DNA from: Tetragonia tetragonoides
Taxonomy: Eukaryota; Streptophyta; Magnoliopsida; Caryophyllales; Aizoaceae
DNA length: 64,000 nucleotides
Assembly (NCBI GenBank): GCA_038025085.1
Contig: CM076152.1
Span: forward strand, 34,351,501 to 34,415,500
Direction: 5' to 3'
Part shown: piece after piece, positions 1 to 12,480 of the stretch
Layout: the number at the start of each line of letters is the position of its first letter
How positions within the stretch are numbered: position 1 is the first letter of the stretch
Program-made: the position numbers and the translations under genes
Notes under the pieces: model-generated
Database searches by the model: none
What the model was told of the DNA's origin: nothing
The model's input: only the letters and a program-made list of their open reading frames with translations

Positions 1-216
1 TTTGTATAAGTAAAGATTTCTGTCAGAAACCATCATAAATGGTCTCACCAAATGCAGCTCGTTGTGGGATATTATACATGAAAAGCATCAATGCAATCTT
101 GGCCTCAGGACAATGAGAACATGCCATTTTTATTAAGGTGATTTAACTAACAGATACTTTTGTAATAACTTTGAGAAGTGATAAAAGAATGGGGCAACTG
201 ATAATCTGATACTCAC

Positions 217-3200
217 AACACATAGAAGCTGTCGCTTTAGAGGATTATCTGTACCCTGATTCCCAAACTTTGCTTCCAATACCGCTATTAGTGCAACATT
301 GTCCTACAGGTGAAAGTAAGGGACATTAGGTCAGGTAAAATAATTATGTAAATATATAAGAAATATGGATATAGTCCAACAAAAATCAACCATTTAACTT
401 GGACTTGAAGCTAACCTTGACAAGTCGATTCAAAGCCGATTTCTTTTGATTGCTTGGAACTACAGCCTCAGTCAAAGACTGTGCAGCCTTATTAAATTCA
501 ACCTATAGTGCAAGATCAAACATTATTAGAAATGCACCAAGACAAAAAGCTAGATATAGACCATCCAAGGAAAAGAACCCCACCTCGTATTTCTTGACAT
601 GTGAAAATCTGTCTCTACGGAAAAATGTGGCACAGCCATCAAGTGTATGTGTAACCTACAGAAACCAGTAGAGAGCTGATTATAAATATGTATTGCTCGA
701 CACTGTTAACTACGGGACCATGAGATGAACACCCAATACCTCTGATGTTTTTCTTTTATAAAGAGCTTGGTAGCCATGTTTGTCTAGCTCTGGGGCAAAA
801 AATTCGTCATAATGATCATATTGAACCTGAAAGAAAATTGTTGTAGCCATCATTAGCAGACGGTAGGAGTTGAGAAAAATCTGCTATTGATTGTACACAA
901 GAGAAAGTTGGGCAGCTATAGATCACTCTCAAAAAACTTCAGGGTTGCGTTACTTCGCTCAGGCTTACAAACCAAAATTGCCCAGCACTCTTTCAGAAAC
1001 TTTCCTCTAACAGTTTCTAAAACAGCATAATTTAACCGCAACATAGTGACTCAGCAAATTACAGTGAACTTCAGATGGAATATGCAAACCAGGTTCAGGT
1101 TCCCATAATATTTTCTAGATTCATATTTATTTGGGTTCGACGAAATGCTTTCTTGTCAAAAAATCTTAGGGAAGCATGTAGAGTATATTTTGACGTACAA
1201 ACCACCAGTTCACCACCTATCTTCATGGTAACACCCAAAAGGTTTTAATACAACAGCATGTACAGTAAATAATTCCTTATGCAAGTTGACAGGAACAGGT
1301 ACAGAATAATCAACAAAAAAAAAAAACAGCCAACCAATCAAGGAAAGTTAATGGACAAACCAAACAGCAAACAGCTGTACCTCTTGGAGACAAACAATGT
1401 CAGCACGATATCCAACAATTTCCCGTAGCAAATTTTGTCGGCGATATGGCCAAGAAAGTGCCCAGGAAGGGCAATAACTATATAAATCAATTGTGGCATA
1501 AGCATCGGCCAATATGTTGTATGAAAGCACGGTAAAAGTCCCAGCAGATGACATACGAGCATCTGGATCCAAATGCCCCATCACATCCATGCCACTAACA
1601 GAAATCAAACGACGAGGAGTTGGTGTAGGTGCGGGGATGACACGGGAAGTTGTGACAGTCATGGGATGTCCAGCAGGTAGCTTTGTCTCAGCATCTACCA
1701 CAACACATTCAAATTTGAGAACATGACCAATATCATCAGCGGAAGGTGTATAAGTCTTAAAGCGACCAACTTCGAACCATGTTTCACCACCATTCCTCTG
1801 TGCAACAGCGGCAGGATATAAAGGTGTTGACCCGTTGGTCAAGTTAGGGCTTGAAGCAGACGTAGGCAAGCCACTACTGGCGACTCCAGAACCTGAGCTG
1901 TTGTAGCGCCCACCAAACAATTCTTCCTCTTCACCTCCATTCTCATTCACAGCACTAGCAGCACGGTCATGAAGTACCCGATGATGCTGCCACGCATCTG
2001 AAAAGCACTTGGGAGAACAATGGTAGCTCTTGGCAACAGGGATCTTGGCCTTAACACAACCTAGGCACTGTAACGTGGCTTGCTCAGTGGGATGCACACT
2101 ACAAACTGCAACTTTCTTGTCACTCTGTACACGATACCTGCAATCACCACATATATATTAAGCATAACATCAAGACCCAACCAAGATAAAAGTCAACAGC
2201 TCCAATCCAACTACAATTTGCCGTGGAGGTTCCTGAAAACAAGTTGCTTATAATTTAATTTTCAATCCATTGATTAAAACCTTGTTTTTAGCCGTTGAGT
2301 GCTTGTTGTAACTTCATATGATTACAATTCGGGAAAGTTTCATAAGCCTTGTCACCAATCACTTTCGCATTTTCTGAATTAATTAAGCTTAAAATGTGAG
2401 AAAAATGAAAACATGTTTGACACGACAGCTTTCGTTGTGGTCGTTTGGAAACAGGAATCCACATCCCTATGACACCTCAGGGTACTCTGCAAGCCTCCTG
2501 AAGCTAGCTAAATGTATGACTCCCTATGTCTTTCCGCCATGTGTCGACATTCTTTTATGCTTGGGAGAAGATGCTATTCTTTTTTTCCATAAACCATGGT
2601 GAGAAACTATTAAACACAGAAACCTTTAGACCATTAATTTTAAAAATGGCTCATAGAGAGGTGAAGATTCAAATCAGATCATTGAAACTTGATTTCATGA
2701 TTCTATTCTCTACCCATTTTCAGCAGCAAAATAGAGAAAGGACAAAAACTAGGTAAATCAAAAAACGACTTCCTATTGTGGATAATTTTGAAAGAAAACA
2801 CCGGCAAGACTGGCATTTTGAGGCCATTCTGGAAATAATCTGACCGCTGGTTCAACTGCAAAGCACTGTAAGATTACACACAGATGTCATTTAAAGAAAA
2901 GTGTAAGAGTCAGAGAAGTAGAATCATCTTAGGGGACTATAAACATTTGTAGGTACACTCAAAACCCATCTTATTTAATAAGCTTCTTGCAGACAAAGGC
3001 TCAACGATAAGAAGAGAAAGGGTCTGTTCTCTTCACCGGACAGAAAAAGACTAGGGAACAATGGCTTCACCTGGATAAGAACTGTACTGATTTAATTTGA
3101 ACTGATTTGATACTTTCTGCTTGACCTTTATAAGGGGTCAAAACCTTCAATGTTGGGGTAATTTGAAGGTATGTGTTGAAAGATTTCCGACACATGTATA

Positions 3201-4861
3201 GTCATCACTATATATTGAAATATAAAAAAAATTAAGTGATAAGTTCCTTCTTGAAGTACCTAGGGCTCGAAATCCTCTTGCTTTCTTTTATATCATCAAA
3301 ATAATTATAGATGCAGCCTAAGATCTCAAATAGATTTTCCTCACACTAGTGAGCACTGCTTCAAATTATCCACACAGCCCATTGAAATTCTACCTATAAT
3401 CTGTATAGTCCTTCACCATCTTTCTTCTCACTCCAATGCAGAAAGGTCACTAAGGGACGAAGAAACAATGAGAGCACATAGACAAAACCCACATTTTTTT
3501 AATATATATTTTATATAACAGCAAACCAAACACGCATTCATCAATAAAAAGTCAGCATATGGTTTACGAAAAATAATGTTGGAAGTGCTGAGAACCATTA
3601 ATCCAATAACCACAAAACTAAGTACCAAAAGAATAAGTAAAATGAATTAGGAACTGTCGAAGATGCCAATCCTACATCAAGTGCTCTCAGTTGAAAATAT
3701 TTAAATTAAATTTAGAAGCACCAATTAAGGGAAAAAACTATTCCAGCCAAATATGTACTCAATCAAATGGTTTTCGACTATGGAAAAAACTTATACAAGC
3801 CCATAAGTTACAAGAAAGAAAATCCTTCACAAAATATTCCATTGCTAAATAGGGAGTAGCAATACAATCTCACACGAGACAGCATCTCCTCACCACTTCA
3901 ATTATAGTTAAATATCTTAATAATCCAGTAATATCATCATGAAATCGGAAACAGCGATGACTAAATAATGTGTCCTCCATTCAGTTCTATCAAGGGATGA
4001 TAGGAGGGATATTTCTGTTTCTGCAACCACAATAAGAAGTCTTTCAAATATGCAAAGCTCATGCTTTCCTTATCTCTGAACTTAAAGGTAGCACCTGTGC
4101 TACATATGATACAAAATCACAGGGGCCAACCCTACTAAACATGACATTACCAAATATCAGCTAAACCAATTTCATAGCTGACATTTAAACGAATTACACC
4201 TCCAACCTCTTCTGAGGGCCGGATCACCAAAACACTTAGCCACTACAAATTCTCAACCCCTCATACATTGCACTCAATCACAAGGGAATAAAATAGTATT
4301 AATTATTAAATACTTCCCAATAAGAATAAAATCAAACTAGCTAATATTTTGAATCGTGCACTTTGGATCAATTTTCTCACCATAGACTGGGTAACCACTG
4401 ACCAGTACACAAAACTACCAAAGGCCATCATTGATAAACCTCCGTTGCTATGAAAATACAAAAGCCTACCATAATTCTATAGAATTGTAACTCAACAGTA
4501 TCTCAATGATTGGAAGTTGATTTACCATTTCACGAAATACATTAAATTACAATCAATACGCGGAACAGTGAAAAAATTAAACTGGACGTATCATCTTATC
4601 TTTCAACTCATTTAATGCATTATAACATTAACATAAGCACAAACTACACTACTACAAGATAATGCAAGAAGATTAAATATGAAGAGAGGAAACCACTTAC
4701 CACTTATATCTTAAGAAATGGCCTTCAATTGGATTAGTTTCGGGGACATCTTCGCTACTAGTACCGGGCTTATCGGGTTTCCGAATAAGAACGTAAGGCA
4801 AAAGCTCACAACCTACAATGGGAATATCGGACGGAAGGTGCACTCTTATCACAGTCAACAT
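217..4861 (-). CDS. CCR4: CCR4-type poly(A) deadenylase, 5' part of gene (partial, six exons)
   Basis: Catalytic subunit of the CCR4-CAF1-NOT complex, which shortens mRNA poly(A) tails (family knowledge). Exons on the minus strand: 4861-4701, 2137-1381, 826-740, 655-584, 502-416, 303-217. All introns are GT-AG; junctions after exon 2 are phase 0, and exons 1+2 join in frame (918 nt). This gives 417 codons; the rest of the nuclease domain lies left of base 1. The ATG at 4861 starts MLTVIRVHLPSDIPIVG, the usual N-terminus of plant CCR4a/b. A MYND-like zinc finger (SVHPTEQATLQC, then SYHCSPKCFSDAWQHH) opens exon 2; in plants this finger is reported to bind CAF1. The nuclease domain starts at FTVLSYNILADAYA and keeps the metal-binding Glu of CLQEVQ, then DGCATFFRRDRF. 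Intron 1 is 2.56 kb. No break is seen. Family assignment is firm; which paralogue is not. Confidence 0.93.
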
Positions 4862-5450
4862 TCTTCTTCTTTTTCTTTTTCTCTTTCTTCAATTTCGATA
4901 TTCTTCTCTCTCCAAATGAACTTATCAAATCTCCGAAACCCTAAATTCTCAACTTTCGAACCTGGAAATGATAATAGGCGGTAACCTGGCGGATCCGCCA
5001 TTTACTTGACCTCAAAACTCGCCAGCCTCGATTGATTTCCAAAAACACAAAAATTCAAAAAAAAAACCAAAAACTAAACCCTAGAAATCAACAATCAGCA
5101 AAAACGACAAACAATTAAATTGGAATTAACCCTAGAAATCGATTTCGTAGAGATTAATCAGCGATTTGGCAAAACGAAGTGATTCGAAATGAATCGATTG
5201 ATTAATCAGATATGGATCGATTATATGAAGGATCGAAATCTCTAGAGAGAGAAGAGAGTTCGATTTATGAGAGAGAAAGATGGGGGGAGATGAGAGAGAA
5301 AGAGGGTGGTTTGGGTGTTTGGATAGTTAGGGTTTTACAGAAGAAGTGAGAGAGTCGAAGGAATTGAAAAAAAATTGGGTTGGTCGTCTCTCCATTATAT
5401 TAGGAAAAATTGGGAATTTGGGGAGAGAGAGAGAAAGAAAGAGAAAGAGG
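4862..5450 (-). promoter_or_regulatory. 5' leader and promoter region of the CCR4 gene
   Basis: Between the ATG at 4861 and about 5450 there is no competing gene. The stretch next to the ATG is AG-rich on the coding strand, typical of a plant 5' leader. Telo-box-like AAACCCTAG at 5076-5084 and AACCCTAG at 5128-5135 (plus-strand reading) are frequent in promoters of plant growth-related genes. A GA/CT-rich stretch lies at 5240-5310 and again at 5420-5465. No clear TATA box could be placed, so the transcription start is not assigned. Confidence 0.4.
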
Positions 5451-8340
5451 GGAAATGGAAAGGGGAAAATGTTTCTACAAATACTATAGCTTTAAAATTT
5501 GGTTCTCTTTTTAACCCAAAAAAAATAAAAAAACATATTACATTATATACAAATTATTCAAAAAATTCACTTTCCCAATGTTACTACTTTAATTTTTTTT
5601 CAATTGAAAGTGTTTGAAGAAAGAAAGAAAAAGAAAAAAGAACAGCCATCTCATTGGAAAAAAGAAAAATATGACGAAAATATGATGTGTGAAAGAGTAC
5701 TACCGTCTTAATATGAAAGGTGGCACGTGGACCTTGACATGATAATGTAAATTGCAGTGATTAAAATCTAATCTCTGGTGTATTTCACACACCCAGTATT
5801 AAACATGTATAGGCTTCATATTTTTTGTGGGTTGAAAAAGCTGATGGGAGTACTTGTTCATAAGTATTTGCGTACTAATTGCAACTTCATATATTTTCTC
5901 TCACAATATCAAAGAAAAACATAGAAAAACAAAAAATAACAAATGAATTATAAAGCTCATATGTCCATTTTAAATTTGAGAGGCAATTTTCGCTCTCCAA
6001 ATGAGAATCACATTTCTCCCTTAAGAAAATTATTTTTGATCTCTTTCTTCCTTAATTATTAAGATATACATATAAGTGTGTCAATTAAATCATGACTCGA
6101 ATAATAATTATAAGTTTTCAACTTTGGACAAGCAAATGAAGTTACTCATATTACTTAGTCATTTATTTTATCACACTATAAATATTTAATCTCAATACTT
6201 TATATGATTTCAATGCAAATAAACGATTCAAACAATCATGTGAAATAATTGTGAAATGTCGCGTTTGGAGAGGGGTGGGAAAAAGAGTGTGGAGCACTAG
6301 TGATCGAAATAAGAGCTTACCCAAAAATAATACGAGGTGATAGGGGCTTGAGTATTAGGCTTTTGGAGATCATCGCCGCAAACTTCATTGTGAATCGAAA
6401 CAAGGGATGAAGAGTTTGGAAGGCTAGACCATTGAAATCGATGATAAATGACAAATGAGTAGGAGATGGAAAGTTTTCGAGTTATGTTGCCCGTGAAATA
6501 GGGGTCAACAGTTCTATGTAGAAATTTTAGTGATTAATGTCGGGTGTCCCGGTTGAGGGAAAATAATTTGACTAAAAAATGATGGTAGGACCGTCATGGT
6601 ACAAATTCTTGCTATAGTTTCCTTTTATCTATTGGTAACTTTTTCATCTCACCCTACATTTTCTCTCTTTTTTGTCATGTCTTTTTCGCTTATTCAAAAC
6701 TTTCAAATTCTATTATCAATTGAGATTTATCAAACATCATGAAAAGAGAATTCAAAACTTTTTTTTTTTTGGTCTTCCAAAGTAAGAGATATATGTACAT
6801 GACCAAAATATTAAATTTCCTTAAACACTTGATTTGGTGATTTTTGCTTAGTTTGGTAGATTACTATATACTTGACCTTTGTCATTAATTTTATTGAAAA
6901 TTCTTGATTGATTTCATATATAATTGTATGTTGTATATTTAAAATTATATTCAGCAACATAAAACTTGTTTTACGATATTATATTTTTAAACGATTTGTG
7001 ACATGATACTTTTCTATGTTTGCCAAACTGTTTTCCAATGGCACACAACAACAATAGCATTAATGTCAATGTCATGTTGTCATTCATAATTGAAATGCTC
7101 AAAATGTAATATACATTTGATCCTTGATTTGTCATATTTTCACCTAACCTCAATTTTCACTAATTTGAAGAATGTAATCGTACGTATTATGACTTTTCAA
7201 ACATATGTAATGAACGCATCAAATTCATTATTTTCCATCAGTGGCTACATGTCAAACATCAAATAGTGATTTGAATGAGTAATAGTACCATAAATAAATT
7301 AAGTTTTTGACCAAAAAAACAAATTATTTTAACCTTACATCAAAAGCATATTGTATGAAAAGATAATGTGTTCACTTTTGCAACCCTCCCCTAAAATATC
7401 GGACATTTATTCATTGCATATGGCGAATAATTTAGAGATTTAAGGTCTATTTGTCATAATACACCTCTTTCTTTTAAAAGGTTAAAAACCATGAACTCCA
7501 CCATGAAATAGAAGATCTTCACTTCCGTTAAAGATGAACTATCAAATGAAGCACATGGTTACTATGCACGTTTGAAGTCGCACTCGGGTATTGTAGTTAA
7601 TTGTTTTGTTAGCAGATTTGTTATTGTTACCATTGAGTTAGTATATTCTACGGTTATTTTCGATGTAGATGCCGTATGATATTTCTATGAATGAAAGTTC
7701 CTATTCCTCCCTCTCAAAAAAAAAAAAAAAAGATCCTAACAAGGATGTGTTATGTCCATCCCCCTTCTCTCACTCTAGCAAAAATACATCAAGACACAAT
7801 GACTATTACCAACAACTATTTTGTTGATGGTCTAAAGGTTGCTCGATGACCTGGTCAATCGTCAACAACGATCACTATAGTAATCCGGTGGTGTAAATCA
7901 CAATGATAGCTTATCTATACCAAAATGGTGAAAATAAAGGTTGTAAGAAACATCTATTGTCTTTCGAATGGACATCTCGATAGCTCCTTCTTAGTGTCCT
8001 TTAATTAACAAAGTTGTAAACGACAAATAGGCCATACAGATTATAAATATAATAATATATTCCGTCATAACAGTCTCTTGGCTATTTTCTACTACTTTTA
8101 TTTTCTGAGGATAATATAACAAACAAAAAGTTGTTTTATCTTTTATGACTGTACAAAAATTGTTTGTGAAGCTATATTTATTAACTTGAATTGGTTGGGT
8201 ACTTAGGTATGCTTTAGGATTAGAAATGGTCATGTGGTGTTATACTTCAATGATTATGTTGAGCACATGTGGTACTCAGTACAATAGTACAATACGTTCG
8301 AATTGACCTTTCTGCCTCATTCGAACCAAAAAAAGACTAT
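5451..8340. other. Intergenic AT-rich region, no gene seen
   Basis: I find no exon-like reading frame with recognisable protein similarity here. The stretch is AT-rich with scattered homopolymers. At about 7640-7730 the sequence ends in CCTCCCTCTC followed by about 16 A, which resembles the 3' end of a LINE-type retroposon on the plus strand; no flanking duplication could be matched. Confidence 0.5.
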
Positions 8341-8343
8341 CTC

Positions 8344-8386
8344 AATCAAATGAAAGTTTTTTTTTGAGGGGAATCAAATGGAAGTT
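8344..8386 (-). mobile_element. Tail-only retroposon micro-insertion, 15-bp flanking duplication
   Basis: AATCAAATGAAAGTT (8344-8358) is repeated as AATCAAATGGAAGTT (8372-8386), one mismatch. The 13-nt spacer 8359-8371 reads CCCCTCAAAAAAA on the minus strand. CCCTC or CCTC before an A-run also ends the LINE-like tails at about 7715 and 31023. Likely an extremely truncated target-primed insertion; a local slippage duplication is the alternative. Confidence 0.45.
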
Positions 8387-9291
8387 ATGTAAGCTGTAAA
8401 AGTCTTTGTTTATACAGCAAAACTCAAAAAAAATAAAAAATACTCCACATATTTCAATAAACCCACAAAAATTGAGAAAGATTAGTAGAATCAACAAAGA
8501 AAAATAAATTGACGAGCACAAAAAAAAAAGGAAAAATAAAAACACAATTCAACAACATCAACAATCAACCAACACAATGAACAAAAATAACATTAAGGGC
8601 ATACATCAATGGATCAATCAACATCTGCCAAGGGAAAAACAATGCCTCATTCAGTGTGTAGTTCAAATAAATGTAATAATTTCATGATGGAGCTTAAGAG
8701 CATGTATAACTATTAGAATACTCCTATTATGAATCGTGGAGCAGGTTTTGGGAGGCTTGAATCATGGAATTTCAGGTTCAAATTCCTGAGAAGAAAACCC
8801 AGAGCTTGCCAATCTCATCATCAAAAAGATAGCAACGAAATGACCACCGAACAGAAAGAAACCACCCAGATTGATCACAGAATGCTCGTACAAAATCACA
8901 AAATGCTCCTACAGAACACCAGTGAATCAGTGATACTCAGAAAACACGCCCAACATCCCACACTGCAACTCAGAGAATCACCAATCAACAAGCTAAAAAC
9001 AGAATGAATCAGCCAGTTCACAACCAACTCAACTAAAATGGATAACTGTCGATCATTCCATCCCACCACACCGCTCAGCAAACAACAATTCAAACACATA
9101 CGAATTCTCCTTGAAGACGATTCCACAAAACAGTACGCTACTGAAGTATCTAATGATTTTATAAATCGAGTTCTCTAAACATACGAAAAATAGTTCGGGC
9201 AACAAAATTTGATGATTGGTTGTGAGTCTGTCTAAATCCTCAAAAGAAACAGAAAACCAGACACCATAAAAGTAAAACATAGCAACAATGA
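8387..9291. other. Intergenic; 3' flank and 3' UTR of RPL21 at its right end
   Basis: No gene recognised. A 92-codon frame at 8729-9007 has no recognisable domain and no splice partner. The right end, about 9050-9291, should contain the RPL21 3' UTR because the stop codon is at 9292-9294 on the minus strand. Confidence 0.4.
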
Positions 9292-10600
9292 TCAGTAACC
9301 GCCCTTGAGGTCGTTGGTGACATCGTAGGGGATGGGAGTTACAGTCTCGATGGTAGCACCCTCAACCAAGAACCCAGGCTTTGGTCCCTTGGGCACCCTC
9401 TTGGTGCTGATAACTTCACCTCTGGCCTTGGCAGCAGCCTTCAGCTCATCATTCTTCTTCACCCTGAGCTTGAAGTCTTCCTGGCACCTTGAAGGCTGGA
9501 CATGCTCAATGCGCACATGAAGCCTCTTTGCAATGATTCTGTTGCCAACCTGCAGTACAAGCGAAACATTACAGTGTAAGGTACACATCCAAAAACAAAG
9601 ATGATCAAATTAGAATTCAGGAACACAGCCAATGAACTAAACACATATCAGTATCAAGCAACCAAGAGATTGTACCCAACTTTGCACTAGCAAATAGGAT
9701 TGATTTCCTTGTCAATTATCAAAACCCGATGCATACAAAATAACAATGTAGCAAGACAACCGAGCCAAGCCGAAAAGTTCACATTTGATGCTAACTTGCC
9801 GACACACATTGTAATCATCAGAAGCAAAATGAACAAAACTTCACTGAACCCAAATGGCAAAACTGCAACTTCTTACACCAAACAAGCATTCAGTATCCAT
9901 AAACTTCCCTAAAAGTTTAAACCCACATACAAATAACCAACCCTCGTAGTTTTATCAAGGGCTCAAGCACATATGCGCATTTCCAATAACAATTAACTCA
10001 AGCAACCACTCACATCAAATCCATCAAAAAAAAACATCAAACAAAAAGAACAGCATTTTAAACATAAAGTTAACTCATATTCAACACAAACTAACTAATC
10101 AACCAACTATTAAAACACAACATCTCCCAAGTGATTTACTCTACAATTTCTGACAAAACTTCGTAGTATCTGCATTATCAAATTACAAAGACAAGCAAAT
10201 AAAGACAATTTCGAGTCTTACCCATCAAACAAAATCACAATAAAAAACGACTAAAACAACAGAAAATCAATCCAACCATATATTATATCACAAAAACATC
10301 AAATTTCATAAAATGTAAAAAATGTAAAGAGCTACAGAAAGAGGGAGAGAGAAATATATATACCTGCTTGTTAACTTCAACACCAATAGCCCTCTTGGTG
10401 ACATTCCAAACACGACCGGAACGACCATGATAAAACTTATGAGGCATACCCTTATGAATAGCACCATTAACCTTAATATCAACATATTCACCAACATGGT
10501 AAGTTCTCAAGTATGTTGAAATTGGGATCACACCCTTCTTTCTAAATCCCCTTGCGAACAGATCCCTTGTTCTTGCTCTCAAACCATGACCTGCCGGCAT
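9292..10600 (-). CDS. RPL21: 60S ribosomal protein L21 (eL21), complete, two exons
   Basis: Structural protein of the large cytosolic ribosomal subunit. Exon 1 is 10600-10364 (79 codons, [19 protein letters not shown]...) and exon 2 is 9549-9292 (85 codons plus TGA, ending [15 protein letters not shown]). The 814-bp intron has GT at 10363 and AG at 9551-9550 and is phase 0. Total length is 164 residues, as is usual for plant eL21. Diagnostic stretches are [39 protein letters not shown] and [14 protein letters not shown]. The start is the only ATG ahead of the conserved MPAGHG. No break is seen, and the promoter has the standard plant ribosomal-protein motifs. The gene should be active and co-regulated with other ribosomal-protein genes (inference). 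Confidence 0.96.
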
Positions 10601-10940
10601 TGTTGCTTTCTTTCTCTCTCTCCTTTCTCTCTCCTCTCTCTCTCCTCTGGTTGGGGCGGCTCAGACTAAAACCTGAGAAAAAATGAGATGAGAAATAAAA
10701 CCCTAGGAGAGATGGGCTTGTTCGGGTTATATTTTATAACGTGGGATAGGCTTTAGTCACTTGGGCAAATGGGTTAAGAGTTGATGTGAGTTATTGGACC
10801 CTTTTTTCATTTGAGATTTGGATCCATAAAGCCCATTTTAGTCAAGGATGGTGATGGGCTTGGGCCTAGGTTCGAAACATTTATGATGTATTGGGCTAAA
10901 TTTTTTTTTATTTTTGAGAGATGGGCTAAATTTTTTTGAC
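10601..10940 (-). promoter_or_regulatory. RPL21 promoter and leader: TATA box, telo-box, site II motifs
   Basis: The coding-strand leader just before the ATG is purine-rich (GAGAGAAAG repeats, 10604-10650). Telo-box AAACCCTAG lies at 10698-10706 (plus strand). A TATA-like TATAAAAT lies on the minus strand at 10738-10731, about 130 bp above the ATG. Several site II elements (TGGGCT or TGGGCC, either strand) occur at about 10713, 10831, 10854, 10860, 10893 and 10922. Telo-box plus site II is the established signature of plant ribosomal-protein promoters, bound by Purα-like/Myb-like and TCP factors respectively. Confidence 0.7.
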
Positions 10941-11166
10941 CATTTGGTAAATCAGTCCGTGGTATGTTACCGTTTACTCTATCATATTCATCCCTATGAC
11001 GAGCAAAAAGAAAATTTGCTCTATCATCCCTTCATCCTCCATTAAGTGCATGTCTTTTTTCAATTTTACTCAATTATCCCCAGTTTCTCCCAATTGTCCT
11101 CACTTTTCTATTACAAAACCATTTATAGTTTGAATTAGGGTAATCATTTATGGTTACAAGTAGCTA

Positions 11167-11422
11167 CTCACTATGTTCCATTTTATAGGGCGTTCAAAAT
11201 TTTTACACATAATTAATAGTCATTAAATAATCTCAATTTCAAAAAAAATAGTTTTATTTTACTTGATTACCCCTTTAACTTTAGATTTGATAAAGAAAGT
11301 GAACACATGATGAGCTTATGTGAAAAAGTGTAGAATAAGTTAAAAAATAAAACTCTAAAATTACTTATAATATGAAACAAAACCAAATTACTAAAATGAC
11401 TGGTGTAATGAATTAGAGGGAG
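11167..11422. mobile_element. Stowaway-like MITE (Tc1/mariner)
   Basis: A 256-bp AT-rich stretch flanked by TA at 11165-11166 and 11423-11424. Its ends are CTCACTATGTTCCATTTTA on the left and, read inverted from the right, CTCCCTCTAATTCATTACA. These resemble the Stowaway terminus CTCCCTCCGTTCC. No ORF. The ends have diverged, so it is an old copy. Confidence 0.5.
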
Positions 11423-11549
11423 TAGTAAAATAAGATAAACCAAAAGATTATCAATTTTGGGCGTTGCATGTTCCTTAAAAGGCAAAAGTTTTCTTCTGGA
11501 GACTTTGTAAACGCTTTATTTCAGTTTGTGTTGAGCTAGCTAAACTTGG

Positions 11550-12480
11550 ATGGAATGATGATATTTAATGACCATTCTGTGTGGAATAAGAGCAGAAAAC
11601 TTTGGAGCATTATTTTCGTGATTGTGATCATACTAGGAGAGCTTGGTTTGCAAGTAGACTTGGCTGTAAAATCTTGAATGCTGCCCAACCACTATAGATT
11701 GGATTATTGCATGCTTTAATGCTTTTGATGCTGATACTTGTTCGTTGTGTTCATGATGATTTGATGGGCAATTTGGTTTTTCATGAATGAAATTGTTTGG
11801 AAGAAGAAACAATTGGAGTTTGGTAGCAGCCCAACCTAGATTGCTCAGTTTGCTGGAACATCCTTGGATGAATTTTGGCAAGCTTGTATTGAGTTGAAGG
11901 CTTAGGAGTGTCGGTAACCTCTACGTGTAGGCGGAGGTACTGGTGACCAGCAATGACATCTCCCAGAAGGTGACATTATAAAGATAAACATCGACACATC
12001 TATATTTGAAGAGATGAGATATGTAGGACTAGTTGGGGTGGTAAGGAGTAGTAAAGTTGGGTTCATCAGGACTGTTGTGTGGAGTAAAAGGGGTTTGCTT
12101 TCTCCGGATCTTGCGGAAATTAGTGCATTTACGACAGGCAGCATTATAGGCACGAGATAGAAGATGGCAAAAGGTTGAATTTGAAACGGATTGTGCCAAG
12201 ATAACAAAAGAACGGAGGCTCTTGTCTTCTGAAACTTCTGAATTTGCTCTTATTTTGCAAGATTGTAAGGCTATTTTGAGTGACTTTATTTTTGTAAATG
12301 TTGTACATTTTAGAAGACAGTGTAATGAAGTAGCTCATCGTTCGACTAAGTATGCTAAGGTTATGGAGAATGATATGTATTGAGATGATGAAACCCCTAG
12401 TATTATTGGTGATGTAATGTTGGCTGATGTCAATGTTAATTAATGAACAGAAATATTTGATATAAACAAAAAGAAAACCT
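11550..12480 (+). pseudogene. LINE 3' relic: zinc-binding RVT segment and RNase H, many breaks
   Basis: Reading across frames gives LEHYFRDCDHTRRAWFASR at about 11607-11660, typical of the zf-RVT segment after a plant L1-type reverse transcriptase. Then come RNase H fragments: WSKRGLLSPDLAEISAF near 12081-12130 and the terminal VHFRRQCNEVAHRSTKYAK near 12300-12360. Stops and frameshifts separate them. No poly(A) tail or flanking duplication was found. Dead element on the plus strand. Confidence 0.6.

Noticed and set aside
1..118. A further CCR4 exon at the left edge
   Set aside because: Translation of the minus strand does not give the expected residues after LLCV (NTHVN-type), and no acceptor precedes such a segment; the edge is intronic.
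8729..9007. 92-codon open frame as a gene
   Set aside because: No domain, no promoter or splice context; composition fits chance in AT-rich DNA next to the RPL21 3' end.
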